A stretch of DNA of 5,636 nt from an uncultured Bacillota bacterium (GTDB taxonomy: Bacteria > Bacillota > Clostridia > Peptostreptococcales > Anaerovoracaceae), in NCBI GenBank assembly GCA_902465215.1, contig CABQMM010000099.1:1-5636 (forward strand), in the 5' to 3' direction. Below are positions 1-5,558 of the stretch, piece after piece. Position 1 is the stretch's first letter; each line of letters begins with the position of its first letter. The translations under genes were made by a program, and so were the position numbers. A model generated the notes under the pieces. It was not told the origin of the DNA and ran no database searches. It saw nothing but the letters and a program-made list of their open reading frames with translations.

Positions 1-2
1 CA

Positions 3-134
3 CGAATCCATCCCACAGTTGTTTTTGGAGAAACCACAAGTAATTTTGGATACCCCGCTAACACGACAGCTTTTATTTATACACATGGTGACGCGTATTT
101 CTTTATTCAATCACACCGGTCAGATAGGCATTAA
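3..134 (+). CDS. possible 3' end of an unidentified rightward gene (partial)
   Basis: The frame starting at base 3 is open from the left edge to a TAA at 132-134, 43 codons. The translation has an ordinary mix of residues (VVFGETTSNFGYPANTTAF near the middle, then an aromatic-rich stretch) and ends in SHRSDRH. I do not recognise it. If real, it converges on the minus-strand gene so that the two stop codons share the TTAA at 131-134, leaving no room for a terminator between them. Against it, a second plus frame (from base 1) is also open to 156, so openness over this length is weak evidence. The stretch may instead be plain intergenic DNA downstream of the minus-strand gene. No start or ribosome binding site can be seen because the left end is cut. 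Confidence 0.25.
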   Translation, partial: RIHPTVVFGETTSNFGYPANTTAFIYTHGDAYFFIQSHRSDRH

Positions 135-1279
135 GAATGTTTTTCAGATGCGCTGACCTCAATCCCGTTTACGGTGATTCCGTCCTCCACAGGAATTACC
201 AGACAGGTTCTTCCGTCAACGACCTTTGTTTCAATCAAATCGGTGTATTCGGGGTCAACTGTGATTTTTACTTGCGGGGTGGTCATCTCGAATTTTTTGG
301 TTTCCATCACATTTATCGGGTTCAATGCTGCGGATTCGCCGAATTCCCGGCGGCAGGCCTCGTTAAATGCGCTGACTTTTTCCTCAGGGATGCCGTTTGT
401 CTTTAAAATGTCATCTACATGTTCCACTTCGATTTCGGGGACCTCCGGATCATTGCTTTCCTTATGAAGCTGCAGGCGTTCACGCAGCTCACTATGGACA
501 GCTCTGACAACCTCCAGACTGCAGTCTTCACCTAAAGATTCATACAGCACGCCGCTGAAAGTGTTCTTTTGTGCGCCCGCTGACATCGGAATCTTTTCCG
601 CGCAGAAAACGCCCGAAAGAAAATCTTCGTGAATGTCGGAAACAGCACGGCTGTAGTAAAGCGCATTATAGATATTCGTGCCGCGGTCATCAAAGGCAGG
701 GAAGAGGAAACCAAGCTCCGGCGCGCCGAGCACGTGACCGGTGGAGGCGCCGCGGAAGTTGTGTTCGTCAGCCATATAACGCAGGGAAGATTTTGCGTCT
801 TTGACCGGGCAGATACAGCAGAGTATGTAGTCGAAGACTTCACCCGAGCCTTCCTCAAAAATCTCGTCATCGCTGCCTTTGAACGGCACATCGTAAGAAT
901 CGGATGCGAGAAGAATTACATAGCTGTCATCGCCGAAGTCCAGTGACTCGATAATTCTGCGATAGAGTGTGTCGCGAAGTGCCTCATCACGAAGATGGGA
1001 GCTGCGGAGTGCCTGCAGCAGACGATGCTCGTCGCTGTTTTCGACTTGAGATGTGCTGAACTCGATGTCGAGCAGATTTTTTCCGAGCGTGCCGGAAAGC
1101 GTTTTCTTTAAAAGCTTAAAATACAGTTCTGCTTCTTCCTGCTCCATCAGCCCCACGGATAGATCGAGCGTCGTTACGATTTCGTGCGCCGCATTGACAT
1201 AGCAGCCGTAGATGCGGCTGATGCTGTCTTTTTCGGGGTTAAAGCGTTTCTTGATTTCTCTGACTTCTTTCTGATTCAT
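131..1279 (-). CDS. DUF4317-like protein of unknown function
   Basis: This encodes a 382-residue protein that I assign to the DUF4317 family from memory of its pattern: an N-terminal MNQKEVREIKKRF then IYGCYVNA (about residues 1-30), KKTLSGTLGKNLLDIEF (58-74), SYVILLASDSYDVPFK (119-134), DYILCCICPVK (150-160), GAPELGFLFPAFDDRGTNIY (185-204), and a C-terminal domain with GRTCLVIPVEDGITVNG (356-372). No function is established for the family to my knowledge. There is no signal peptide or membrane segment, so it is probably cytoplasmic. Residues 260-320 are rich in charged residues and probably helical (EVEHVDDILKTNGIPEEKVS), as in a small helical bundle. The start is chosen because the N-terminus matches the family and a purine-rich AAGGAAAA lies upstream, though its spacing of about 13 bases is long. 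It is transcribed away from the fatty acid operon with its own promoter. No functional link to lipid synthesis is shown. Confidence 0.82.
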   Translation of the reverse strand: MNQKEVREIKKRFNPEKDSISRIYGCYVNAAHEIVTTLDLSVGLMEQEEAELYFKLLKKTLSGTLGKNLLDIEFSTSQVENSDEHRLLQALRSSHLRDEALRDTLYRRIIESLDFGDDSYVILLASDSYDVPFKGSDDEIFEEGSGEVFDYILCCICPVKDAKSSLRYMADEHNFRGASTGHVLGAPELGFLFPAFDDRGTNIYNALYYSRAVSDIHEDFLSGVFCAEKIPMSAGAQKNTFSGVLYESLGEDCSLEVVRAVHSELRERLQLHKESNDPEVPEIEVEHVDDILKTNGIPEEKVSAFNEACRREFGESAALNPINVMETKKFEMTTPQVKITVDPEYTDLIETKVVDGRTCLVIPVEDGITVNGIEVSASEKHS

Positions 1280-1288
1280 CTATTTCTA

Positions 1289-1316
1289 TTTTCCTTTTCC
1301 TTTTCCTTTTCTTTTC
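1289..1316. repeat. short TTTTCC hexamer tandem repeat upstream of the DUF4317-like gene
   Basis: Three perfect copies of TTTTCC (1289-1306) are followed by two TTTTC units (1307-1316). On the minus strand this reads as repeated GGAAAA, a purine-rich tract ending 9 bases before the ATG of the minus-strand gene. The copy nearest the start is the only plausible ribosome binding site for that gene. Tandem repeats of this sort can change copy number by slippage, but no evidence of variation is visible in one sequence. Confidence 0.7.
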
Positions 1317-1364
1317 GCTGTAATGCAGCCTGTCTTTTCTTCTGCGAAGCGATGCCGCTTTATT

Positions 1365-1394
1365 ATTTTACTATCTGCAGACTGCCTGCGTCAA
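1365..1394 (-). promoter_or_regulatory. probable sigma-A promoter of the DUF4317-like gene
   Basis: On the minus strand, TTGACG (1394-1389) and TAAAAT (1370-1365) each match the vegetative consensus at five of six bases and are separated by 18 bases. The start of transcription would fall near 1358, giving a leader of about 79 bases that ends in the GGAAAA repeat. The spacer contains the small palindrome GCAG-A-CTGC (1377-1385) and a PstI-type CTGCAG (1375-1380), of unknown meaning. This is the best promoter match in the intergenic region. Confidence 0.6.
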
Positions 1395-1406
1395 TTGTTT
1401 TTCATA

Positions 1407-1429
1407 AAACCTTCACAAACCTTCACAAA
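1407..1429. repeat. tandem 10-bp direct repeat in the divergent control region
   Basis: AAACCTTCAC occurs twice in a row (1407-1416 and 1417-1426) and is followed by AAA, the start of a third unit. The period of 10 bases is close to one turn of the helix, so the two copies face the same side of the DNA, as in binding sites for a protein that binds direct repeats. It lies just upstream of the minus-strand -35 box and roughly 65-85 bases upstream of the predicted acpP transcription start. No known regulator is recognised. Confidence 0.6.
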
Positions 1430-1480
1430 TTTGGAACGCTGAAGGAACTCTATGGGAAGCTCCGAGGAACAGTAACACAG

Positions 1481-1486
1481 TATAAT
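1481..1486 (+). promoter_or_regulatory. -10 box of the probable fatty acid operon promoter
   Basis: A perfect TATAAT lies 38 bases upstream of the acpP ATG. Transcription would start near 1493, leaving a leader of about 30 bases that carries the acpP ribosome binding site. At the normal 16-18 base spacing the upstream hexamers (around 1457-1464, AAGCTCCG) do not resemble TTGACA, and there is no TG extension, so the promoter may be weak alone or need an activator. It is the only convincing -10 box ahead of the six-gene run. Confidence 0.5.
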
Positions 1487-1490
1487 AAAC

Positions 1491-1501
1491 TTGAAAATCA
1501 A
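1491..1501. promoter_or_regulatory. candidate FabT-like operator (TTGA-N3-TCAA palindrome)
   Basis: TTGAAAATCAA is a perfect 4-bp inverted repeat around three bases, starting 5 bases after the TATAAT box and covering the predicted transcription start. In streptococci and relatives, the MarR-family repressor FabT binds palindromes with the core TTTGA-N3-TCAAA ahead of the same fab genes. Here the arms are one base shorter: the flanking bases are C on both sides and do not pair. Position and core suit a repressor site, but an 11-bp AT-rich palindrome can arise by chance, and no regulator gene lies in the window. Confidence 0.4.
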
Positions 1502-1511
1502 CAGAAATTTT

Positions 1512-1517
1512 GGAGGT
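1512..1517 (+). promoter_or_regulatory. ribosome binding site of acpP
   Basis: GGAGGT is placed 6 bases before the ATG at 1524. This decides the start: the longer reading from a TTG at 1491 would place this site inside the gene and add 11 residues that are not part of any acyl carrier protein. Confidence 0.85.
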
Positions 1518-1523
1518 AACATT

Positions 1524-1745
1524 ATGTTTTTTGAGGAAATCGCAAAATTAATTGCAGAACGTACAGGCTGTGACATTACAGCAATCAAACCGGAGAGTAA
1601 AATTACAGAGCTTGGAATCGATTCGCTTGATACAGTTGAAATTCTTATGGAATTGGAGGACATTGCAGGAGTGGAGCTGGAGCTGGACAGCCCGGTAGAA
1701 ACCGTAGAAGATTTAGATAAGTTTATCCAAAGCAAGAAAGGCTAA
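1524..1745 (+). CDS. acpP: acyl carrier protein
   Basis: This encodes a 73-residue acidic protein that carries growing acyl chains on a phosphopantetheine arm during cytoplasmic fatty acid synthesis. The attachment serine is Ser34 in ELGIDSLDTVEIL, the family's DSL motif; the usual alanine before Asp is Ile here. Helix I (FFEEIAKLIAERTG), the recognition helix after Ser34, and the C-terminal VETVEDLDKFIQ are all in place, and the length is typical (about 73-80). A strong GGAGGT precedes the ATG. It is the first gene of the operon and sits 4 bases ahead of fabK, as in streptococcal and clostridial fab clusters. It is presumably converted to the active form by a holo-ACP synthase encoded elsewhere. 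Its place in the cluster supports the housekeeping ACP over a polyketide or D-alanyl carrier. Confidence 0.95.
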   Translation: MFFEEIAKLIAERTGCDITAIKPESKITELGIDSLDTVEILMELEDIAGVELELDSPVETVEDLDKFIQSKKG

Positions 1746-1749
1746 GAGA

Positions 1750-2694
1750 ATGCTAAAATCAGAAATTTGTGAATTGCTGGATATAAAATATCCGATTTTT
1801 CAGGGCGGTATGGCGTGGATTGCTGACGGGAAGTTGGCTGCAGCCGTATCGGAAGGCGGTGGCCTGGGGATTATTGCAGCAGGAAATGCGCCGGCAGACT
1901 ATGTTCGCGAGCAGGTTCAAATTGCGCGCTCGCTTACAAACAAACCAATTGGCGTGAACATTATGCTGCTTAGTCCTTTTGCAGAGGAAGTTGCAGAAGC
2001 GGTGTGCGAGGAAAAGGTGGAAGTCGTGACAACCGGAGCAGGCAATCCGTCAAAATATATGAAACGCTGGACGCAGGCGGGAATCAAGGTTATTCCTGTG
2101 GTCGCATCAGCGGCAATGGCAAAACTTGTAAGCCGAATGGGTGCATCGGCAGTCATCGCAGAAGGAGGCGAAAGCGGGGGTCACGTAGGAGACCTGACGA
2201 CAATGGTTTTAGTTCCGCAGGTTTGTGATGCAACCAATTTACCTGTGATTGCTGCCGGCGGTATCGCAGATGGACGAGGAATGGCGGCAGCTTTTATGCT
2301 GGGTGCCTGTGGTGTACAGATGGGAACCCGTTTCCTGAGTGCAAGGGAATGTACGATTCACCCGAATTACAGAGAAAAAATTTTGAAAGCGGGAGATCTT
2401 TGCACGATGGTAACCGGAAGGCGATTGGGACATCCGGTTCGCAGTCTGCGAACCCCATTTGCGCGTGAGTATTTTGCAGCGGAATATGCGGGTGTTTCCG
2501 ACGAGGAATTGGAACAGCTGGGTTCAGGAGCATTGCGACGGGCAGTGCAGGAAGGTGACAGTCTGAGAGGGTGCTTCTTGGCGGGACAGGTTGCTGCAAT
2601 GGTAACAAAGGAGCAGCCTGCGGCAGAAATTATAAAGGAGGTTGCGGAAGAGGCAGAGCCAATTCTGCAAAAAGCGACAGAATGGATAAAATAG
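1750..2694 (+). CDS. fabK: enoyl-[acyl-carrier-protein] reductase, FMN-dependent (FabK)
   Basis: This 314-residue flavoprotein catalyses the last step of each elongation cycle, reducing trans-2-enoyl-ACP to acyl-ACP with NAD(P)H through bound FMN. It aligns closely from memory with Streptococcus pneumoniae FabK: PIFQGGMAW (15-23), GGGLGIIAAGN (36-46), VNIMLLSPF (69-77), TTGAGNPSKYM (94-104), AEGGESGGHVGDLTTM (137-152) holding the catalytic histidine at His145, PVIAAGGIADG (165-175) and GVQMGTRF (188-195) for FMN phosphate binding, and the C-terminal GSGALRRAVQEGD. The fold is a TIM barrel related to nitronate monooxygenase, but the SGGH motif and fab context favour FabK. AAAGG (1737-1741), inside the end of acpP, is the ribosome binding site. 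FabK enzymes are unrelated to FabI and are typically insensitive to triclosan. No FabI is present in the window. Confidence 0.95.
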   Translation: MLKSEICELLDIKYPIFQGGMAWIADGKLAAAVSEGGGLGIIAAGNAPADYVREQVQIARSLTNKPIGVNIMLLSPFAEEVAEAVCEEKVEVVTTGAGNPSKYMKRWTQAGIKVIPVVASAAMAKLVSRMGASAVIAEGGESGGHVGDLTTMVLVPQVCDATNLPVIAAGGIADGRGMAAAFMLGACGVQMGTRFLSARECTIHPNYREKILKAGDLCTMVTGRRLGHPVRSLRTPFAREYFAAEYAGVSDEELEQLGSGALRRAVQEGDSLRGCFLAGQVAAMVTKEQPAAEIIKEVAEEAEPILQKATEWIK

Positions 2695-3581
2695 CTTTTG
2701 TTTTTTCCGGTCAAGGAGACCAGTATCCCGGAATGGGAAAAAGCCTTGCCGAAAAGAGTCCGGCGGCGGCTCGAATTTTTCAAATGTGTGACCGATTACG
2801 TCCGGGCACTTCACAGATGTGTTTCGAGGGAAGCGTTATGGAACTTCAGGAAACAAAAAATACGCAGCCCTGTCTGTTTGCAATGGAACTGGCGGCGTAC
2901 GAATTCCTCGCCGAAAAAGGAGTTCAACCGGATATGGCGGCCGGATTTTCGCTCGGCGAGGTAACCGCAGCGACGGCAGCAGGTATTTTCGATTACGAAA
3001 CCGGATTTCGACTTGTTTGCCTGCGAGGGGAATTCATGCAGAAAGAAGCGGAAAAATTTGATACCTCTATGGCAGCTGTTTTGAAGTTAGACGAAGAACG
3101 GGTAGGTGCGCTCTGCAGTCAGTTTTCGCATATCTACCCGGTGAATTATAATTGTCCGGGACAGATTACGGTCTCAGGACTCGCAGAAGAAATGAAAAGC
3201 TTTTCGAAACTGGTTAAGGAGAATGGGGGAAGGGCTCTGCCCCTCAAGGTGAAGGGAGCCTTTCACTCTCCTTTTATGAAAGAGGCTGCGAAAGCCTTCC
3301 ATGCCGCGCTGGAGCGTACAACGATAAAACAAAAACAATTCCCGCTTTATTCGGATTTAACGGCAATGCCCTATGCAGAAAATGTGCCTGAGCTGTTATC
3401 GGAACAGATAACAGGGCCGGTTTACTGGGAAAAACTGATCCGAAACATGATCGCGGATGGGGCGGACACTTTTATTGAAATTGGTCCGGGCAGCACTCTG
3501 TGTAATATGATACGAAAAATCGACGCAGAGGTGAAAGTCTGTGGATTTGAGGAACTGATAGCGGAGGAAGGGAAATGTTAA
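2682..3581 (+). CDS. fabD: malonyl-CoA:ACP transacylase
   Basis: This 299-residue protein moves malonate from malonyl-CoA to the phosphopantetheine arm of ACP, supplying the extender for FabF. The N-terminal FVFSGQGDQYPGMGK (6-20) forms the oxyanion-hole region. The nucleophile is Ser90 in AGFSLGEVTAA, the carboxylate-binding arginine is Arg115 in CLRGEFMQ, and the partner histidine is His195 in GAFHSPFM. NCPGQITVSG (157-166) and EIGPGSTL (266-273) are also family landmarks. Two motif positions are unusual: Phe in place of the common His or Leu before Ser90, and Asp14 in GQGDQ where Ala or Ser is usual. The start at 2682 fits the family N-terminus. It overlaps the fabK end by 13 bases and has no good ribosome binding site at normal distance, so translation is probably coupled to fabK. 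Longer readings back to 2571 add residues foreign to the family. Confidence 0.93.
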   Translation: MDKIAFVFSGQGDQYPGMGKSLAEKSPAAARIFQMCDRLRPGTSQMCFEGSVMELQETKNTQPCLFAMELAAYEFLAEKGVQPDMAAGFSLGEVTAATAAGIFDYETGFRLVCLRGEFMQKEAEKFDTSMAAVLKLDEERVGALCSQFSHIYPVNYNCPGQITVSGLAEEMKSFSKLVKENGGRALPLKVKGAFHSPFMKEAAKAFHAALERTTIKQKQFPLYSDLTAMPYAENVPELLSEQITGPVYWEKLIRNMIADGADTFIEIGPGSTLCNMIRKIDAEVKVCGFEELIAEEGKC

Positions 3582-4303
3582 AAGGAAAAACAGCGGTTAT
3601 TACAGGTGGAACCCGTGGTATCGGAGCAGCAATTGCTCAGCAGTACGCTTCCATGGGGGTAAATTTGGCATTAATTTATGCGGGAAACAGACAGGCCGCG
3701 GAAGAATTACGCTGCATATGTGAAGAAAACTACAAGGTGAAGGCAAGGATTTACCAATGTGATGTATCAAATTTTACGGAAACGAAAGAAATTACTGCTG
3801 AGATCAAGAAAGATTTCAAAACCGTTCACATACTGGTAAATAATGCGGGAATTACCCGGGATGGTCTGCTTGCAACAATGAAAGAAGAGGATTTCGATAC
3901 GGTTATAGATGTAAACCTTAAGGGTGCTTTCCATATGATCCGCCATTTGAGCGGAATGTTTATCCGCAATCGGGAAGGCTGCATTATCAATCTTTCCTCG
4001 GTAAGCGGTTTAATGGGAAACGCAGGGCAAACGAATTACGCAGCATCGAAAGCCGGGCTGATTGGACTGACGAAAAGTGTTGCCAGGGAAATGGCTGCGA
4101 AGGGGATTCGCTGTAATGCCATTGCTCCGGGGTTTATTGATACGGATATGACGGAAGACTGCCAAAGCAATACACTTTTGCAGGCAATTCCGCTTGGCAG
4201 AATGGGGACGCCTGAAGAAATTGCGCATGCGGCGGTTTACTTAGCCGAAGCTGAATATGTGACAGGTGCAGTACTTCAAGTAGACGGCGGTATCGCAATG
4301 TAA
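3575..4303 (+). CDS. fabG: 3-oxoacyl-[acyl-carrier-protein] reductase
   Basis: This 242-residue short-chain dehydrogenase reduces 3-ketoacyl-ACP to (R)-3-hydroxyacyl-ACP with NADPH, the first reduction of the cycle. The cofactor motif TGGTRGIG is at 10-17, with Asp63-Val64 and NNAG (89-92) lining the nucleotide pocket. The catalytic set is Asn114, Ser142, Tyr155 and Lys159 (NYAASK), and the C-terminus VDGGIAM is typical of FabG tetramers. Length is normal (about 242-248). The ATG overlaps the end of fabD by 7 bases, and GGAGG (3563-3567) sits 7 bases upstream, giving strong independent as well as coupled initiation. As an isolated sequence other short-chain dehydrogenases would be possible, but position between fabD and fabF makes FabG secure. 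Confidence 0.96.
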   Translation: MLKGKTAVITGGTRGIGAAIAQQYASMGVNLALIYAGNRQAAEELRCICEENYKVKARIYQCDVSNFTETKEITAEIKKDFKTVHILVNNAGITRDGLLATMKEEDFDTVIDVNLKGAFHMIRHLSGMFIRNREGCIINLSSVSGLMGNAGQTNYAASKAGLIGLTKSVAREMAAKGIRCNAIAPGFIDTDMTEDCQSNTLLQAIPLGRMGTPEEIAHAAVYLAEAEYVTGAVLQVDGGIAM

Positions 4304-4316
4304 AGGAGAGTGGAAA

Positions 4317-5555
4317 ATGGATAAAGAAAGACGAGTTGCGGTAACAGGTCTGGGCGCGATTACACCACTGGGAAACAGTGTGAGTGAAACCTGGGAGGCC
4401 TTAAAAGCCGGAAAAAACGGCATCGGAGAGATTACCGCTTTTGATACAGAAAAATTCAAGGCAAAACTTGCCGCAGAAGTCAAGGGATTTCGTCCTGAAG
4501 ACTATCTGGAAGTCAATGACATTTTAAGAACTGACCGTTATGCACAGTTTGCAGCGGCAGCGGCGCAGCAGGCAGTCTGCGACAGCGGAATTGAAGGAAA
4601 GGTAGAAGCGGAACGTTTCGCAGTACTTTTCGGAACCGGAATTGGAGGAATCCGAACTTTTGAAGCAGAATATGCAAAGCTTTTGGAAAAAGGACCACGC
4701 AGGGTGTCTCCCTTATTTATCCCCATGATGATTAGTAATATGGCTTGTGGCCTGATTGCTATGAGGCATGACTGCCGAGGCGGCGCGATGCCGGCGGTGA
4801 CGGCATGTGCGTCCGGCTCCAATGCAATAGGAGAAGCGATGCGCTTGATTCGCCACGGTTATGCGGATGCAGTCATTACAGGTGGGGCGGAAGCGTCCAT
4901 ATGCCCATCTGCAGTTGCGGGATTTATTAATATGCAGGCCCTTTCTGTTTCGGACAACCCGGAGGCGGCATCGCTTCCTTTTGACCGCAGACGAGGAGGT
5001 TTTGTCATAGGCGAGGGAGCCGCAGCGCTGATTTTGGAAGAGTATGAGCATGCGAAAGCAAGAGGTGCGAAAATCTACGGAGAGGTCTGTGGGTACGGAA
5101 GCACCTGCGATGCCTACCATATTACCGCACCGCACCCGGAAGCAAGAGGAGGCGCACGCGCAATGCAGGATGCACTTATGGAGGCAGGTTATACGGAAAA
5201 GGATATCGTTTATGTGAACGCACACGGAACGGGAACTCCAATGAATGACAAGGTCGAAACCCTGGCAATCAAAAAAGCATTTGGGGAAGCAGCGGCAAAA
5301 AATGTATTCATCAGCTCTACAAAATCCATGACCGGCCATATGCTTGGTGCAGCCGGAGCTGTGGAAGCTTTAGCGTGTCTTATGGCACTCCGGGAGGGAA
5401 TAATTCCTCCTACGATCAATTTAAAGGAGCAGGATGAGGAGTGTGATTTAAACTATGTTCCGCGAAAGGCTGTAAAAGCCGGGATAACTTTAGCAATATC
5501 CAATTCTCTTGGCTTCGGCGGACATAACGCAAGCCTGACATTCAGGAAGGAATAG
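4317..5555 (+). CDS. fabF: beta-ketoacyl-ACP synthase II
   Basis: This 412-residue thiolase-fold enzyme condenses acyl-ACP with malonyl-ACP, releasing carbon dioxide and lengthening the chain by two carbons. It starts with RRVAVTGLGAITPLGN (5-20). The catalytic cysteine is Cys164 in VTACASGSNAIG, and the decarboxylation histidines are His303 (NAHGTGTPMND) and His341 (STKSMTGHMLGAAG), with Lys336 nearby. The glycine-rich NSLGFGGHN (396-404) contains Phe400, equivalent to the gating phenylalanine of the E. coli enzyme. The Cys-His-His set and length separate it from FabH (Cys-His-Asn) and fit FabF; FabB-type is less likely given the clostridial cluster. It follows fabG after 13 bases with AAGGAG (4303-4308) as ribosome binding site. 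No chain-length-factor substitution at the cysteine is present, so it should be active. Confidence 0.96.
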   Translation: MDKERRVAVTGLGAITPLGNSVSETWEALKAGKNGIGEITAFDTEKFKAKLAAEVKGFRPEDYLEVNDILRTDRYAQFAAAAAQQAVCDSGIEGKVEAERFAVLFGTGIGGIRTFEAEYAKLLEKGPRRVSPLFIPMMISNMACGLIAMRHDCRGGAMPAVTACASGSNAIGEAMRLIRHGYADAVITGGAEASICPSAVAGFINMQALSVSDNPEAASLPFDRRRGGFVIGEGAAALILEEYEHAKARGAKIYGEVCGYGSTCDAYHITAPHPEARGGARAMQDALMEAGYTEKDIVYVNAHGTGTPMNDKVETLAIKKAFGEAAAKNVFISSTKSMTGHMLGAAGAVEALACLMALREGIIPPTINLKEQDEECDLNYVPRKAVKAGITLAISNSLGFGGHNASLTFRKE

Positions 5556-5558
5556 TAT

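Noticed and set aside
103..156. On the minus strand, a neighbouring frame continues past the stop of the DUF4317-like gene and could give a tail ending in LKNILNAYLTGVIE, suggesting a frameshift near the C-terminus.
   Set aside because: The annotated frame already reaches the usual end of the family (VIPVEDG then VNG and a short tail). A single-base change would be needed to enter the other frame, and nothing in the sequence supports it.
532..946. Long open frames on both strands inside the DUF4317-like gene (minus 532-891, plus 629-946).
   Set aside because: They are overlapping frames of a well-supported gene, with arginine- and serine-rich translations and no family motifs or ribosome binding sites.
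1395..1456. TTGTTT (1395-1400) and TTGGAA (1431-1436) as -35 boxes for a second rightward promoter.
   Set aside because: No acceptable -10 box lies 16-18 bases downstream of either.
1491..1523. Extended acpP start at the TTG at 1491.
   Set aside because: It would translate through the GGAGGT ribosome binding site and add residues not found in acyl carrier proteins; the ATG at 1524 is correctly spaced.
3232..3242. GGGC-TCT-GCCC hairpin within fabD, considered as a terminator or attenuator.
   Set aside because: The stem is four pairs, lies in coding sequence, and is not followed by a run of T.
4713..5339. A 208-codon open frame on the minus strand opposite fabF.
   Set aside because: The translation is rich in Cys, Arg and His with no recognisable domain, and it lies fully opposite a complete fabF with all catalytic residues.
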